From Megalopta genalis (Eukaryota > Arthropoda > Insecta > Hymenoptera > Halictidae), in contig NC_135018.1 in assembly GCF_051020955.1 (NCBI RefSeq), positions 12,835,439-12,899,438 on the forward strand: a DNA stretch of 64,000 bases. The letters run 5' to 3'. A model generated the notes under the pieces. The model was not told the origin of the DNA and did not search any database. It saw only the letters and a program-made list of their open reading frames with translations. Below are positions 12,046 to 25,919 of the stretch, piece by piece. The position numbers and the translations under genes were made by a program. Position 1 is the stretch's first letter; each line of letters starts with the position of its first letter.

Positions 12046-15000
12046 GCAGTGTTAACAATGTAATTACAACGTACATCTTCCAAATAAATTATTGATTCAA
12101 AAGCATTAGTTGCAACTAATGATGCATTTCGATCGTTATCGATGTGTTCTCAATTTGTGATCGTTAAATTTTAAGCTAGTCTAACGGTACTGCGTTAATC
12201 CACAAAAATTAAACATCTTCTTGAAAATCGTTAAATTTTCTATAGAATTTTGATGGTTTTCGATGTCATATTATTCCATTCAATTAAATTTGTACACAAC
12301 TAAGTTCGGATGTATTAATCTGCTACTTACAATCAAATTCTTACAACGATTTTCTGCTCCATCAATTTCCTAATTCATTTATTCCACCTTCACCTGACAA
12401 TTTTCCTCAACAACCTAATGAAACGTGCGCGTGCGTAACAGTTCGCGATTTGCGTCACTAGAGAAGGATAAGTGACGCGCTGCTGATCCGGGAGTTTCCC
12501 AATCGACGCGACGCGATGAGACGGAGAAAGTAACTACACTACACACATACACACACTGTGCAACCGCTTCAATACGATCATCTGAAAACTCCTGTTGTGC
12601 ATGTATTGTATAATATCCATCTATCTGTGTGGTGAAGTGCGACAGGTTTGAAAGGGTGATCGTAGAACTTTGTCAAGGAGAATTTTCCTCAACTTTCTAG
12701 TTCTTTTCCTTTCCTTGACGCACGGAGATTTCTAGCAATAAATATAAATAATTGAGGAAATATTCCATAATAATCCCGTATACGCAAGTAACTTTTGCTA
12801 AAACATAAATAACAATCGGAATACTTAATTAAAATGGAGTAGACAATTATAGGGTAAATAAAATAATATATACATATATTATTTTATTTATATATACATA
12901 TAATATTATATAATATTATATATTATATATACAAATTCAAGCTTAATGTTATTGGCATGTACATATATATGTACAAAATTTGAATGTGATATACAAAAAT
13001 TTGAATTTGTATGTGATATACATTGTACATACATATATGTGCATACACATACGTATGTATATGTACATCTACATTTTTTTTATTACATTTCTTCTTTTTT
13101 TTCTTACACTCCTTGTCCTGCCATTCTGTATTCTATCTTCTTTTCTTTTCATCTTACTGTTTTATCAAAACTTTCTCTAAATTTTTCAATGTTGCTGCAT
13201 TGCATAGTATTATCTCTTTTTTATCTCTATTTCTTCCTCCAATTATCCTTGCCACACTATCTTTAGTGGTAGATGATCTGAATCTGTTCTTTCTTCAACC
13301 GTAAATCATTTAATTGTAACCCATAAGATCGATGTGACGAGGCCAAAGAAAGTATCCCAATCTATGCAGCTCTCTAATTTTGTATCAGGTTTGTCCGTAC
13401 ATTTTGCCATTTTGCGTTTGTCCTACATCTGCCCGTTTTTGCATCAGGTTTCTTCGGTATTTTGTTCAACCTGTAAGATAAGGCCATATCTGTAAGATAG
13501 GCATTTTTGAAGTAACAATTTGATAAATAATAGGGGGATGTGAGTAAAATCGGAACTTTAAGGCGAAAGTGTCGGATATCCAAAATTAATATAGTTTAAC
13601 AAACGTTTTAAGTGGGATTTATTGAAATAATCTCTTGATTAAATAATAAATTACATACAATAAAGCAAGACGATGGTGTGCAAAGCAAACGTTTGACTGC
13701 GTTTTCACGTACTTCTTCCTCTTATCTATCCGAGTTGATGTTTCCTCATCTTCGTTGAATATAAAAACATGTTTAAAAAAGTCTTCACTGTAAACTGGCA
13801 CAAGTCAGATCAAATTCTTTTGAATTCTGATTTTCCTTACATGTCTGTCACCATATCATGTTTAATATACATTGTGGATTATCAAGTTTGAATTCATTCA
13901 ATTCTCAACAAGTTTTGCAAAACCTCTCGAAACATAAAAAATAAATATCAAAACAAACAATTAGACACACACACACACACACACACACACATAGTAGACG
14001 TACAAAAGAAATATATTAAATTTTTACAAAAAAGTATGGTAAAGCTTGACAGAAATGTTGATTATTTAACAGTAAAATCAGAATAAAACCACGATGACCC
14101 TATTAGATTTAGGCAAACTGCCAAACGTAAAGTATTTGACAAGCAAGTTAGATAATTCATATTACAAAATATGAGATACTTAACAAAGGAAAACTGGGCT
14201 CAGTATTAAACATTATTTTAAGCAAACTATTTTGACAATATGGAACTGACACTCTATACATATAAATAAATTGGGAATGTTGAATTAGGAATCGAGAATT
14301 CGATAAAAATCAAATGTTAATTTGTAGTGAAAAATTATTCGATATACCACCAGATTTCCGAGGAATTTATCCTTACCGTTTCCGCACGATTTAAACTCCT
14401 TTGAATAATATCCGCACGTTTAATGCTGAAATGCCCGGTATGCCTGGCCGACATACCTACGCAGAATGATGATACCCTGACGACTTGGAATCGCAATTTT
14501 GCGATACCTGTTTCTGCAACATATTCGTTTCTCCGACTGATGACATTTCAATCTACCAATAACTGAAATTGTGGAATATGACAAGATACATAACTACAAT
14601 AATTACAAGTTGCACCACAACATACGTGATGTCATTTTATAGAAAATCTGACTGTCCTATTAATATGGCATATTTATGTTCGTGAGGAAATTTGAATGAA
14701 AAGAAATTGGAATTTTTCCGTTGAACTCATTCATCGAGAAACATCAAATTTCAAGTTAGGTTATATGGTTATTAAAATGTCTCACTTCCTATGTTATTTA
14801 ATAGTTGATTGAATGTGACATTGAATTGAGTGGGTTACAAGCATTAGAAGTTCATTTCATCTCTTGTAATTTATTTGTTTTTCTACGCTTGATCGTACGG
14901 TCAGAATCGTCCTTGGTAAAGGTTTGCCCCAAAATTCTTTGCCCGAGTCAATTGAACTTTTAAGTAGTTAGTTTCGTGGTGCCAGTTAGACAAATCGTTT

Positions 15001-15305
15001 TTATTGAACGTAACTCTCTTAAAAAGCATGTTATTCTACGAATTAAACACTTTAATAAGTGTAACGTTGCTTTTGATATTAATGGTCTTGGTCAATTGAA
15101 ATTCTGGCACTGTTCTTAAGCTATTTCTATAGTGTTCCCTTTCGAAAATAATAAGCACAATAATTTTTATTATTAAGAAATGGCGCGATCGTATACACAA
15201 TGTATCTATCATCCTTTTCACATTTTGATTTTTCTGAACTTCACTCGCGCATTTCTGTCATAAATACATGAAATACGCAAACTACTAAACTTTTACTTGA
15301 AAATA
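12046..15305. other. Non-coding stretch with simple repeats
   Basis: No gene recognised. Contents are a GC-richer patch at about 12420-12560, pyrimidine-rich DNA at 13070-13260 that opens long but meaningless frames, and a CA/AC microsatellite at 13965-13990. Confidence 0.5.
13965..13990. repeat. AC dinucleotide microsatellite
   Basis: Uninterrupted alternating AC run of about 26 bp. Confidence 0.95.
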
Positions 15306-15306
15306 T

Positions 15307-15345
15307 AGTGGAACCTCGATTCTCTCCGCTCCTCCGATATCAGAG
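15307..15345. repeat. Fragment of a pogo/Tigger-like terminal repeat
   Basis: TAGTGGAACCTCGATTCTCT matches the common CAGTRGAACCTCGATTATCC form of pogo/Tigger-type terminal repeats. No partner end was found nearby. Confidence 0.35.
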
Positions 15346-15814
15346 TTCTCTATCGACGTTTCACGTGTGATCAGTTCTATTTAGAGCAAGCCATATTGAG
15401 AATTATTTACTGTACAAATTAATAAAGATGGCATATGGCACGCTGTAACTAAGTAAAACTGTCCTATTATCCTGTATGCCGCTTTTTCTATTTTTATACC
15501 ATTTTTTAGAAGAATCATAACGACATTTGTTGAAACAGTACCAGAAACAAATGAACCTGTTACACAAGAGGATTTCATATTTAAGGCGTGCTGCCTGGCA
15601 TCCAATAAGAACAGCTCGCCGAGCAGCCTGATAAAATGCACTTTATCTTTGTTTGTTCGTTCGGTTTATCGTTAAACGAATTTGGAAGTCGACAATACGT
15701 ATAACCGTGGTTCCATCGGGAGATTTGTTACTCGAAGAGAAGGCTCTGTCCCGATCATCTTCCCTCCTTCACAAACACACGCGGAGGCAACCCATCCGAG
15801 ACGGTCCTCCTGGT

Positions 15815-15819
<5 letters not shown>

Positions 15820-15852
<33 letters not shown>

Positions 15853-15899
15853 TCTCTCTCCCTCTCTCTCTCTCTCTCCCTCTCCTTCTCCCTCTCTTC
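15820..15899. repeat. CT-rich microsatellite
   Basis: A (CT)n tract interrupted by CCC steps. It opens serine/leucine-rich frames on the plus strand and an Arg/Glu-rich frame on the minus strand, all artefacts of the repeat. Confidence 0.95.
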
Positions 15900-16412
15900 C
15901 ATCTTGATTCCTTCCAGTGAACCGGTTTCAAACTCGTCTCCGTGACTTCTGGTAATCACTCTAACGACCTTCTCCAGTTATTCGTCGAAGCCCACAGTTG
16001 GGTAGTTTATATCGACGTATAATTCGCTGGGAACCATGGGCTTTCCCTAGGCGATCATTCCTTCCAAGGTCATCAACCTGTTTCTTACAAACTAACATCA
16101 CAAACGGCAATGCAACTAAAAAGTTATTATTGCACCGTATCTCATTTAGATATTTCTGCACAACAATGAGCCATAAGTAAAATGTCAAACAAAACCATTT
16201 TCAAGTAAATACTCTATTTCGTGTAGATAAAGGTTGAAGCTATAATTTTTACTACATTTTCTGCTAAATAGTCGAGATACGTCGTATGCATGACGTGCGA
16301 GTAAATATTACTATCATTACAAGCCTACTTAGGCGCGTATTTTAATTGTTCCTCAATCGTTATCATGGTGTTGTTAAGACAAGTTCGACTCGTAACTACA
16401 TCAATATATATA

Positions 16413-16638
16413 TAGTAAAACTTCATTTATGTGAACTTATCGTGAGACAAGTTGTTCATATAACTAGATGGTTCACATAATGGGGATCGACCGACTGCCT
16501 CCACTATTTGCAAGTTTACGTTCTGGAGTTCACGCTCAAATAAGTGGATTCAATCATATGTTCAGCTCAGTTGTCCGATTATTGCAATGACTGAGAATCC
16601 ATCATACAACTAACTTTCGCATAAATGAAGTTCTATTG
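16413..16638. mobile_element. pogo/Tigger-like MITE, 226 bp, TA flanks
   Basis: The left end is TAGTAAAACTTCATTTATGT. The right end, inverted, reads CAATAGAACTTCATTTATGC. TA lies on both sides as the expected target duplication. The terminal repeats resemble the CAGTAGAACTTC type. Non-coding, non-autonomous. Confidence 0.75.
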
Positions 16639-16640
16639 TA

Positions 16641-18282
16641 GTTACTTACGTTATTAGAATAGTTTTGATTTGTCAACCCAGAAATTTCGTTGGGCCCAAA
16701 AGTTTCATCCAATACGAAACATTTTTCGCGTAAAATATTTTGAAAAAAAAAAAGTTCAAATATAATAAGGTGTTCGATTTGTCGAACAAATTAAGAGATA
16801 GGTTTAAGTGATTGTTAAGTTAAGGTCGTCACGTATGTGGTGGTGTTACGTAATCGTGTCGTTATCGTTAAAAAGTAAATTAAGTGCACGCAGTTTATTA
16901 CTCAAACGTGGAAGTGTCAAACAATACTCTTTATTAAACATGTACTAATTGAGCTATGTAAATTGTCCGAACACTTTAAATGATTTAAACAATTGAAAAT
17001 TCAACATAATTTATCTACTGTAGTCCGAATGTGTTTGCACGCGCAAATATTCTTGTTTCGTTTTTAAAACAAATTTCGTTTTCTAAGGGTGTTAAAACAG
17101 CACTTGATTCAGTATTTTGCCAATAAAAAACAGCGATTTCAAACCTACCATAAAAATGTGAAATAGTTCTTTCTTTTTTACTCTAAACATTAACAAAATT
17201 GTTTTCCTTTTTTCTCGTGAAAGAACAAAGCAACTTTCCACATTGATGAATGAACTGAATATAAAAATATATCTTATAACAATAATTACAAAATCAGATG
17301 CACCATCCAGTTAATTACTTTCTATTATTACTTCTGCTTTTTATTATTATTGGCTAAAACTCGTTAATTATTTGCACCGTTTTTAGTTTATCGAGTCGTA
17401 ATTAATATATTGCCCACATACTTTTCAGCATCCATTATAATGCAGAAGGTGTCAACTATTTAGTCGAATTTTATGTTCAAACGGACATATTCACCGAATC
17501 AGGTCACAGAAAAGTTTCGTTTCCTGCAGCAGTGTTAATTATAGCATTGAACATATCAATCTGTACACCTCAAACATTTTAAATTGATTCAACAGTTGAT
17601 CTCAAAGGTCGTTGACAATTTCAAGAAGAAATCGACTTAAGCTTGCAAAACGCGCGTGTATTTACATGCAGTCTACATGAGTTTCATATCGCTGCTGTGT
17701 TTTATTGTATAAGCGCTAAAACTGTCATCGTGCATTACACTGCCATTCATCTAAATGTTGGCAATGTTCCAAATTGCATCGGCACTGTGTTCGTTGCCCC
17801 ATTAAGCTTTGTACTTCGCATGATACGATGGAATGTGTCGGTCCAATTCCTTCATTGAAATATTTCACAGCTTCGTTTAAATAATAACACATACAAAATT
17901 TTATAACACGATCGTAGTGACATAAGTGGTTATTAATTTTTCAGTACTAATCTATTAACACTTGGACGGTGGACATTTCTGACGATTTGATAATGGTAGC
18001 CATAACTAGATCCAGTTTTTTCATTCTTAATAGTATTTGGTAATAAAGTTATATTTAACAAACAATTTCAACTGACTACCAAAAAAATTAGGATTTAGAT
18101 CTTAATCAGTAGATGGCCTATCGTTGTGCAAAGTTCTTTATGACTAATTGATCAAAAATAGTAGTTACATATGCTCAGTCTTTTCCCCTTCTGTATCAAA
18201 AGAGAACTTAGTACACTGCTATTTCATTATTTGTTATAATTTTGTAATACAGCATCTAGAAACTCATGATTGTACGTATATG
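16641..18282. other. Non-coding stretch, nothing recognised
   Basis: AT-rich. The region 16670-16830 has weak mariner-like wording (TTGGGCCCAAAAGTTTC) but no matching second end. Confidence 0.45.
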
Positions 18283-18284
18283 TA

Positions 18285-18863
18285 CAGTGGCCCACAAAAG
18301 TGTTCATATATCTTTCAAAACGCAATAACTTTTCCAAAATTAAACTAAATGACTTGAATTTTTTTCAGATGATAGAGGCACTAGTCTACTAGACGTTGGC
18401 TAAAAAGCTTTATTTTTAATTTTGCTATTGCTTGGGATGAAAAGAAAAATCTAAAAACCTTCGTCTTTTAACTTTTTTATTTGAGCCTACGACGAAAATT
18501 TATAAACTACCTTTCATAGATCTCGATAACCCAGAATCGAGTTACAGGTCGAAATCATGATAAAACTGCGATTTTTGCGATCTTTAATTTGTTGTAACTC
18601 ATCATAACGTGAACCGATTTCGATGAAATTTTCAACGTGCATATAAGTTATCAAGATCTACGAAAGATACTTTTTAAATTTTCGTTATAGGCTCAGATAT
18701 AAAAATGTTAGAAAACGAGTGATTTTTACTCTTTTGTCATTCCAAGTAATAGCAAAATTTAAAAAAAAGCATTTTAGTCATCGTCCATCTAAAAGAAAAT
18801 CAAATCAGATTTAAAATAGTTATTGCGTTTTCAAAGGTGTACGAACACTTTTGTGTGTCACTG
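18285..18863. mobile_element. Tc1/mariner-like MITE, copy A, 579 bp
   Basis: The left end is CAGTGGCCCACAAAAGTGTT. The right end, inverted, is CAGTGACACACAAAAGTGTT. TA lies on both sides. Inverted similarity extends about 100 bp inward on each side (both arms contain AACGCAATAACT), so the whole element is close to a palindrome. Related copies are at 30763, 41453 and 59235. No transposase frame. Confidence 0.85.
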
Positions 18864-18865
18864 TA

Positions 18866-21800
18866 TATGAATCTGTATTAAGTCATCAGAAAAGTTCTGC
18901 ACTCTTTACTGGAACAGATTCAAGAATATAGTAATTAAATAATGCAGAATTTAACTAAACGAGGTAATCTCTATTTTTTTAAATGACTATTTATATCACC
19001 ACCGCTCTGTAAATACATAGAAATCAGCAAAATCATCTCACCGTAACAGGATAACGAATAAGAAACAGTGTTCAAAAAAGTTAAAAAATTCGATTTCTAT
19101 TACAAAACTTCCATATCTTTTGCAAGCGTGTAACAAATTGGTGTATTATGCAACCGTATCGTAAAAAAGGCCATGTCATAGACTGTCAAATGCTGGTAAG
19201 CCTTTTATCTTACACTCGAAACACGTGAATTTAACACAGATGCGCCCACGGAAAGATACTCCGCTGATAATTATGTTGCAACTATTGATAACACGATAGT
19301 TAATTAATTATTCGAGACATCTGTGTCACACGCCTCCCTCTGCTGATTTTCCAGACGAAAACATTTGCATTGTTGAGCACGGTTATAAATGATGCCACAC
19401 TTCTCGTAAATTCGTTCGTCTTAATGCTTGTGAATACATACAAAACTACAAATCCCGTCGCGGCAGTGTAACTAAAATGTTTTGAAATATCCCGGAAGAA
19501 GAGAGTGTGTTTCAAATAATATTCGCTTAGGGCATTGCTTGCAAATAGAATGTTATTTCTAGATTGCACAACTTTATGCAATTTATAGCTCGCAAAAATA
19601 TTTGGAACAATGTTCAATTAAAAGTTTCATTGTATTCAATATAGTTTACGGGTTTTCCTATCCATGCGCGAATGTTACTCTAGAAAATAACGTTTTGCTT
19701 AATTGGAGTTTTTGAAAAATCTATAAATAATCGTTCTCTATTTATTTCAATTTGAATAATTATAAAGACGTTAACAAACAATATATTACGAGTATTAACG
19801 AAAAACTTCAGGAAGACCATCGTAGTTCGTTTTAATTATTTCTTTGAAGAAAAACGTGATCATCGATAACAGTATCCAAGAATTTATAACTTTCCTTTTT
19901 TGAACGAAGAAACTGTTTCATTTCATCAATTAAAAACGAAATCTACGATTTGCTTTTTTTACTGTTTTTAAAGGAAGATTGTCCGTTATATCGCAAGGTG
20001 CAGTCAAAATAAGAAAACAACCATTTTACTTTCATATTTTATTTAAGGTGATATCCGAATCAACAGTAATTTATACAGTCAACTCTGTTGCAATGTATAA
20101 TATAAACGATATTTTTTCCATTCTATAATTCTGTTTGCCGCCTTTATTTAGTCAGATATAAAGGAAGATAAATCAAACTTTGTTTCTTCCCTCGTTCAAG
20201 AAGTTAGCGAATTAGAAATTAATTATGAAAATTGCAAATGGGGAACTAGCGAATTAGCGAGTCTCATCGATGATATTGTTAGATAGAAAGAGTGATTCTT
20301 GAAAACGATAACGGACTAAAAATACAGCAGCAATGCAGACTCGAAGCACAATAGTAGTGAACACAATGAGTAATTAGTATCAGAATTATCCGTAGATTGT
20401 TCCGCGTAGAATCGGTGACCTTGAACACCAATGCCGATAATTATCGGCCTGACCGAAGTTAATAAAGAACATTGCTGTCTTCCATGAAAATTACAATGTA
20501 CACTTTCGTAACGCGTTTATGAGATCATGCAAAAACATTTTGCCTGTGCATATTGATCGATGGTTGCATTTAATAATCACTGTTAATTATTCCAACGTTC
20601 AGACTGAAATCAAAAATGTATAGAAAGAAAAGCGAGAATTCCCGCTTGACTTAGCATGTAGGTCTACTTAAGGAAACGAAATTAATTACGACACAATACT
20701 CCGTTTTTCCATGTAAATGACAGGAAACACGTGCTTTCAACGGTAATCGACGTTCTTTACTGCTTTCTGCTGGATTCCCATTGACATTCGCGTCTGATCT
20801 TACCGTGTGTAAATTAGAAATAGGAAAGGAGACCAATAACAGTTACATTTCTCATCGACAAGTTTCTAATTAAATTTCTTTACTTTATTAGTTTAGCTAC
20901 TATTAGTTTGTTAACTCACTTATGAATTAAATTCGGGTGATCTATATTTTGAAATAAATCGATAGTATGTATCATTTCTTACCGTTTACTATCGCGTTAT
21001 TATTATTTATAATTTCAGTGTGTTATCTGTAGAATTACTTTAATCATATTTTAATTTAATCATACTCACTGCGAAAGTACCATGGATTTTCCATTATGCG
21101 TTTCTCACACGCCTGGTACCAATAAAAGATATAAAGAGACGGGAAGAATTGAGTTGGTTTATCAGTTTTATTGACACAGCTTATTCCGAAAAGCAGGGAC
21201 AATATTTTATGAGAGCGAGTTATTCGCAGTGATGAAGTTATCGCCTCCATTAGACGGGCTCCGACTTCCGGTTCGAACTGGAGGACACAAAGTATCAACA
21301 ATACTTTCCGTCTTGCTTTTAATATACGTGCGCAATACTCGTAACCAACAAAGGATCGATCAGTGTAACCTGTCGTTTGTGCGACTATTACGAAACTTCG
21401 TTGTCTAAAGTGACGTATTTTTATCATCGTTTCTCTTCATTTACAGTAGCAGAATAAATCAGAAAATGTTTCATAATAGCGTGCTGCATCCAAAGCCAGT
21501 CAAAAAGCTAGCCAATAGCTATCAACGAACGTACAACTACTTAGATGGAACAGAACTTGATTCACTTTTTTTGAACCCTGAAAGACTGAATCTGTTCAAG
21601 TCTTTTGTCTTTGCCTCTTTTATCTTTGAAACGAGAGATTTGTCGCGCTCCGTTCTGCACTTGTAATCGAAAGACCATGCGTAGGAATAATTCTTTTCAA
21701 TTGTAATAATGCCTTCGAATGTATTTAGTAGTTCTAATATAATACAGGTACCCAAGAGAAGAACAGAATGAACAGGCGTGTGTTCGCCCGATGATTCTCT

Positions 21801-24800
21801 TTTCTTCAAGGGTATCAAGTTTCTGCGGAACATATCATTGCTATCGGAATTTCCGAGCCTCCTTATCCGCAGTCTCTAACGGATTCCACTACTCAACGCG
21901 ATCGATCGATAGGATTGCTGCGTTATCCGCAGATTTCGAAACCTATATGATAATCGGACCAATTGGACGACCAATCGCGCTTTGCGGAAGTTTCGAGATG
22001 ACTTGTTGATTTTTGTCTTGCATGAGCTCTTGCCTAATACATACTCGAAAATTGACACTTCGGCTTGGAATTCAAATTGTTCAAATATAGTAACAGTTGT
22101 TTAGCTTTCAACTAGTGATGGCACAAGTGAATATATAACAGTCGAATCGTTATTATAAACGTATTGGATTAATTCTCATGATTATGTTACACTTGTTACT
22201 GTAATAACTGCAGGTTATTTTGAATTTTAAAATTATTATGAATCCTAAAAGCTCAAGCAATATTTACTTTCTTGTTTAGTGTTTAAAAACCTAAAATATT
22301 TCATAAGAATCCAAAGACATGTTTCCTTCTGGATGATCGCATGGCATGGCATAGTCGATATTTTCGTACTAAAAGAATATTATTGCAATGGACCAATTTT
22401 CTAGATCTCAACAAAAATTAATTCAATTTGTTGAATATATATAAGTACTAACTAACTGGCGAAACAAAGTTCAATCTTTAAAGACTGTATGCAGCTTATT
22501 ATCTCCTTAATATTACGTTTATTATGTAAAGCATATGTTAACCCTCAGTAGGTATCATTGAGTCTCTGATGACGTGCAACAGTTTCGGTCGTGCATTTTA
22601 TAGATGTTAGACAATTTTATAATCTCCGCTTTCCTGTACTTTTCCAGCATAAAACGTAACTTTGTATTGTACAAAATCAAATATTAGTCTTCTTCCAAGT
22701 TCAGAGCATTAATTAAAATTAGATTAGCTATGTCGAAAGTATCGCTACTAGATGTGTCAGCTAAGGATTGCATAATAATTTCTATAGAAGTGAAAACATT
22801 AATTTTAGCCGAGATTTCGATAAGTTTCACTGCTATAATGAAGAGAGACAAAAAGTCTATCAATATCTATCGATACATTTTACAATTGTGCAAATCAACG
22901 TTTCATTTTGACGCAAGAAACCCAAAAAATTTCGCAATTGTCGAATCTGACATGAGCACGATCTAGGATGCCGAAAGTTGGTTTAGAATTTGGTGTAGAA
23001 CAAAAGACGGCGAAATAGGGCTCGCCTACAACCAGCTCCCAGCCGGCCGGTTAACGATCGTCCAATGTACACGAAACATTCTGGTGTTGGCTGCAGCTGT
23101 AATTTTCGAACGCAAAGTTGCATACTTGCTGCATACTGAGTATCGAGTATACCAAGAAAATTTATATCTAGACGTAGTATCTCGTTTACGGTAAGCCCTA
23201 CAGTTTTGATTTATCTAAATTTTGTGGTGGTATGCGTAATTTTTATAATAATATTTCGATTCATCAGCTAGGATCATTTATGTGTGATAAATTACATACT
23301 TGTTTCGGTCATTGTAGCATCTGATTGTTTTTTTTTCCAGTTGGTTAAGCTTGTTAATTGAGAGAATATAATGTTATATATATATATATATTTATTACTT
23401 TCAAACTTGTTCTATAGAAATTATAGAATTGTGAAATTATTCATTAGAGTTGTATATTTCACTAAATTGCTGTATTATAAATAAGCAGTTTATTCTGATA
23501 AGTATGAGTTTAAACAACACACACATATACAGTTATTACTTTCAAGGAATCCATTTATTGTTAGTAATTTTTTCAATTACAAAGCAGTTAGTATACAGAA
23601 CTGAACTCAACGATATTTTTATCAAACCACGGATAATGACAAAAATGGTGAATTTATTAACCATATATGTAGATAATCGTTATTAACAACTGAACAAGAA
23701 TTACTTCTGCTTCTGTGAAGCATAAAGTAGATTAATTTCGATATAACGATAATATTATTTTAAATTTCTGAATAATCAATCTTCTTCACACAATTATGTT
23801 TTAAAATGAAAAAGATGAAATTCTTAAGGCCCACATTCTCAAAAAAATCGTATTCTAATATACAGAGATTACACTTTAATTTAATGCATCACATATATTT
23901 TGATTTAACATTTTTTAAAATCTATGTTCTGCTACATTGCACTTTGGTTTTAATAGTTTTACAAAGTATTTGCATTTAAAATATATGCGTTATTCTAGTG
24001 GAGATATGGCAGTCGCAGAAAATACAGAAAGATTATGATACTATTTTACCAATATGATAGAAAAGCTTACTTATGTTTTGCTGCACGTGGCATAATCATA
24101 GATAATCTAAAGTGGCATGCTTGCATTGAGATAGCGGCAAGTGTTTTAAGTACGATAAGTGCATGTTATGTCTTTTGTTCTTATTACGTTTTATCATGAA
24201 AATTGGAAAAAATCCTAAGAAGGTAACAATTGGACCTCAAATGTTCATACGCACTTCCATTTTCCCAAATTATTTTATATAAATCGGGAAACAGAAAGGT
24301 AGTTTGCACTAGTCTGGACGATATTGAAATATCAATGTAAATTATTACGTCTATGACACATATGCTATAAAATGTGCATGATATCATAGTTCCAGATTTA
24401 ATTCAGACCCAACTCAGACACAGTGTTAACGTGTGAACTCGTATTAATGTGAAGTATAATACTTTTCCTCAACTTATTTATACAATTCCATGAAAGCCTC
24501 CAATTTGAACAAAGTTTTCCTTCCTTCACATCAGACCTAAGATAGAACATTATCAAACCTTGACACATGATATTTTTCTTACATATAATTAAATTTTATC
24601 ATTGCAGTGTAACGATGATATATTTTTATCGTATAAGAAATATCTAAAAGACTTGATCGTGTTATCACCTTTGTAGATGCTCAAATCAATTGTAATAGCA
24701 ATATCGAAATGATATTGATATTTTGATGTATCGAAGATATCGCTCAATCAAAGATTAATAGTCAGGATTAATTGTAATAAGATTTGTGCAAGGTGATTTA

Positions 24801-24908
24801 TTTTTGTCAAAATTTTATTTCAAGTTGCATCATATGAATTCACATTTGATAAGTCAAATGAATATGATGGTAACAATGTTCTCCATCCGATATATTGTTA
24901 TTCAAAGC
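18866..24908. other. Long non-coding stretch, no gene recognised
   Basis: The largest open frames (minus 19300-19617 and 21056-21427, up to 123 codons) show no domain, no signal peptide and no partner exons that I could recognise. A TA microsatellite is at about 23372-23392. A short GC-richer stretch at 22995-23110 has no identified function. Confidence 0.45.
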
Positions 24909-24909
24909 A

Positions 24910-25124
24910 CAGTAAATCCTCCCTAAATGACGCTCAGATTGTACACAAAAATGAACAATTTGAGAAGAGGAGATACGATTATTCAAGCCTTGCGGCTCAT
25001 TTTTATAGTTATCAATTGTCAACGACTATAAAAAGGAGACACAAAGCACGAATAATCGTACCTCCTCTTCCCAAATTGTCCATTTTTGTGTACAATCTGA
25101 GCGTCAATTAGAGAGAATTTACTG
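24910..25124. mobile_element. Palindromic MITE, 215 bp
   Basis: Both ends are CAGTAAATTCTC-like and inverted. The arms share ACGCTCAGATTGTACACAAA, AATTTGAGAAGAGGAG / CTCCTCTTCCCAAATT and GATTATTC/GAATAATC, so about 85 bp of each side can pair. The centre carries GCGGCTCATTTTTATAGTTA. TA follows the right end; the left flank is CA, probably a mutated TA. A truncated relative lies at 8167. Tc1/mariner-type by its ends; non-coding. Confidence 0.8.
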
Positions 25125-25324
25125 TATTCTTATATGATGAAGGCTTCTCGACTGAAACATTTTACGTGTAAACGAAATTATAGCTTATAGAGATTGAATG
25201 AAAGTGGTATCAAAATCATATCGGTGCTGATAGATTGAAATTTGTTAACCGAATACCATGTTGTTAGTGTGAACTCTGTTGACTGATTATAAAAAGCATT
25301 CTTAAGCTACAATTGTAATTCTTG

Positions 25325-25332
25325 TGACGTCA
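25325..25332. promoter_or_regulatory. CRE palindrome TGACGTCA
   Basis: A perfect CREB/ATF consensus, about 0.5 kb upstream of the predicted transporter promoter. Function is inferred from the motif only. Confidence 0.3.
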
Positions 25333-25798
25333 TATCAAATAATGCAAGGAACTTAATTTCGCATGTAATTACAGTGGTTCTCGCCGATAGCGTCCGAATG
25401 GTCAAGATATCGATATATCATCAATATATCGACATTACCAATAATTCTATCAATAATCAGCAGTCGCAACTCTAGCCGAAATTTCTCTAATCGATCCACC
25501 ACACATCCAGTTACACGAAACGCCGCACCGCGCCGCGCCATCCACGAGTGCACTCACCTCGACGTCATGTCAGCCAGTTTCGTGACGCGGTAACGAAAGC
25601 GTCAATAAAAAAGTGCAGCGTGCAACAACACGCGTCACGATAAAACCCACGGGATCCTCGTATTGCTTGTCGTTCGTTGTCGGTCGCTGGTTGTTGGTCG
25701 TTTTACGGTAGACGTGAGAGGTGAGGTCGTCGCAACGCAGCACATCGTTCGGTTAATCGTGGAACGCGAGAGATTCCCCGGTTCAAGGAGTTCTCCAG

Positions 25799-25806
25799 TG
25801 ACGTCA
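25799..25806. promoter_or_regulatory. CRE palindrome TGACGTCA in the promoter island
   Basis: A perfect CREB/ATF site 81 bp upstream of the TATA box, a typical place for a functional CRE. Activity is inferred. Confidence 0.45.
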
Positions 25807-25886
25807 CGCGGACGATCGGCCCCAAACACCTCGTCCAATGACGGCGCGGCGCAGGCTGGTGGGGTTCCGGTTTCGTCTGCACGCGC

Positions 25887-25892
25887 TATAAA
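25887..25892 (+). promoter_or_regulatory. TATA box of the probable transporter promoter
   Basis: CGCTATAAAGCC has a good TATA core. An arthropod-type initiator (AACAGTCC) sits about 33 bp downstream, which places a start of transcription near 25920. Confidence 0.5.
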
Positions 25893-25919
25893 GCCTCACT
25901 AATTGCCCACGCCGAGAAC

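Noticed and set aside
12946..13304. Overlapping Phe/Leu-rich frames resembling membrane segments
   Set aside because: Caused by a pyrimidine-rich tract; three frames overlap and none has family similarity or splice context.
15653..15959. Ser/Leu-rich and Arg/Glu-rich frames of 84-95 codons
   Set aside because: They are produced by the CT microsatellite in all frames.
21056..21427. 123-codon minus frame, the longest in the left 25 kb outside GC-rich DNA
   Set aside because: No domain, no paralogue in the window and no adjoining exons recognised.
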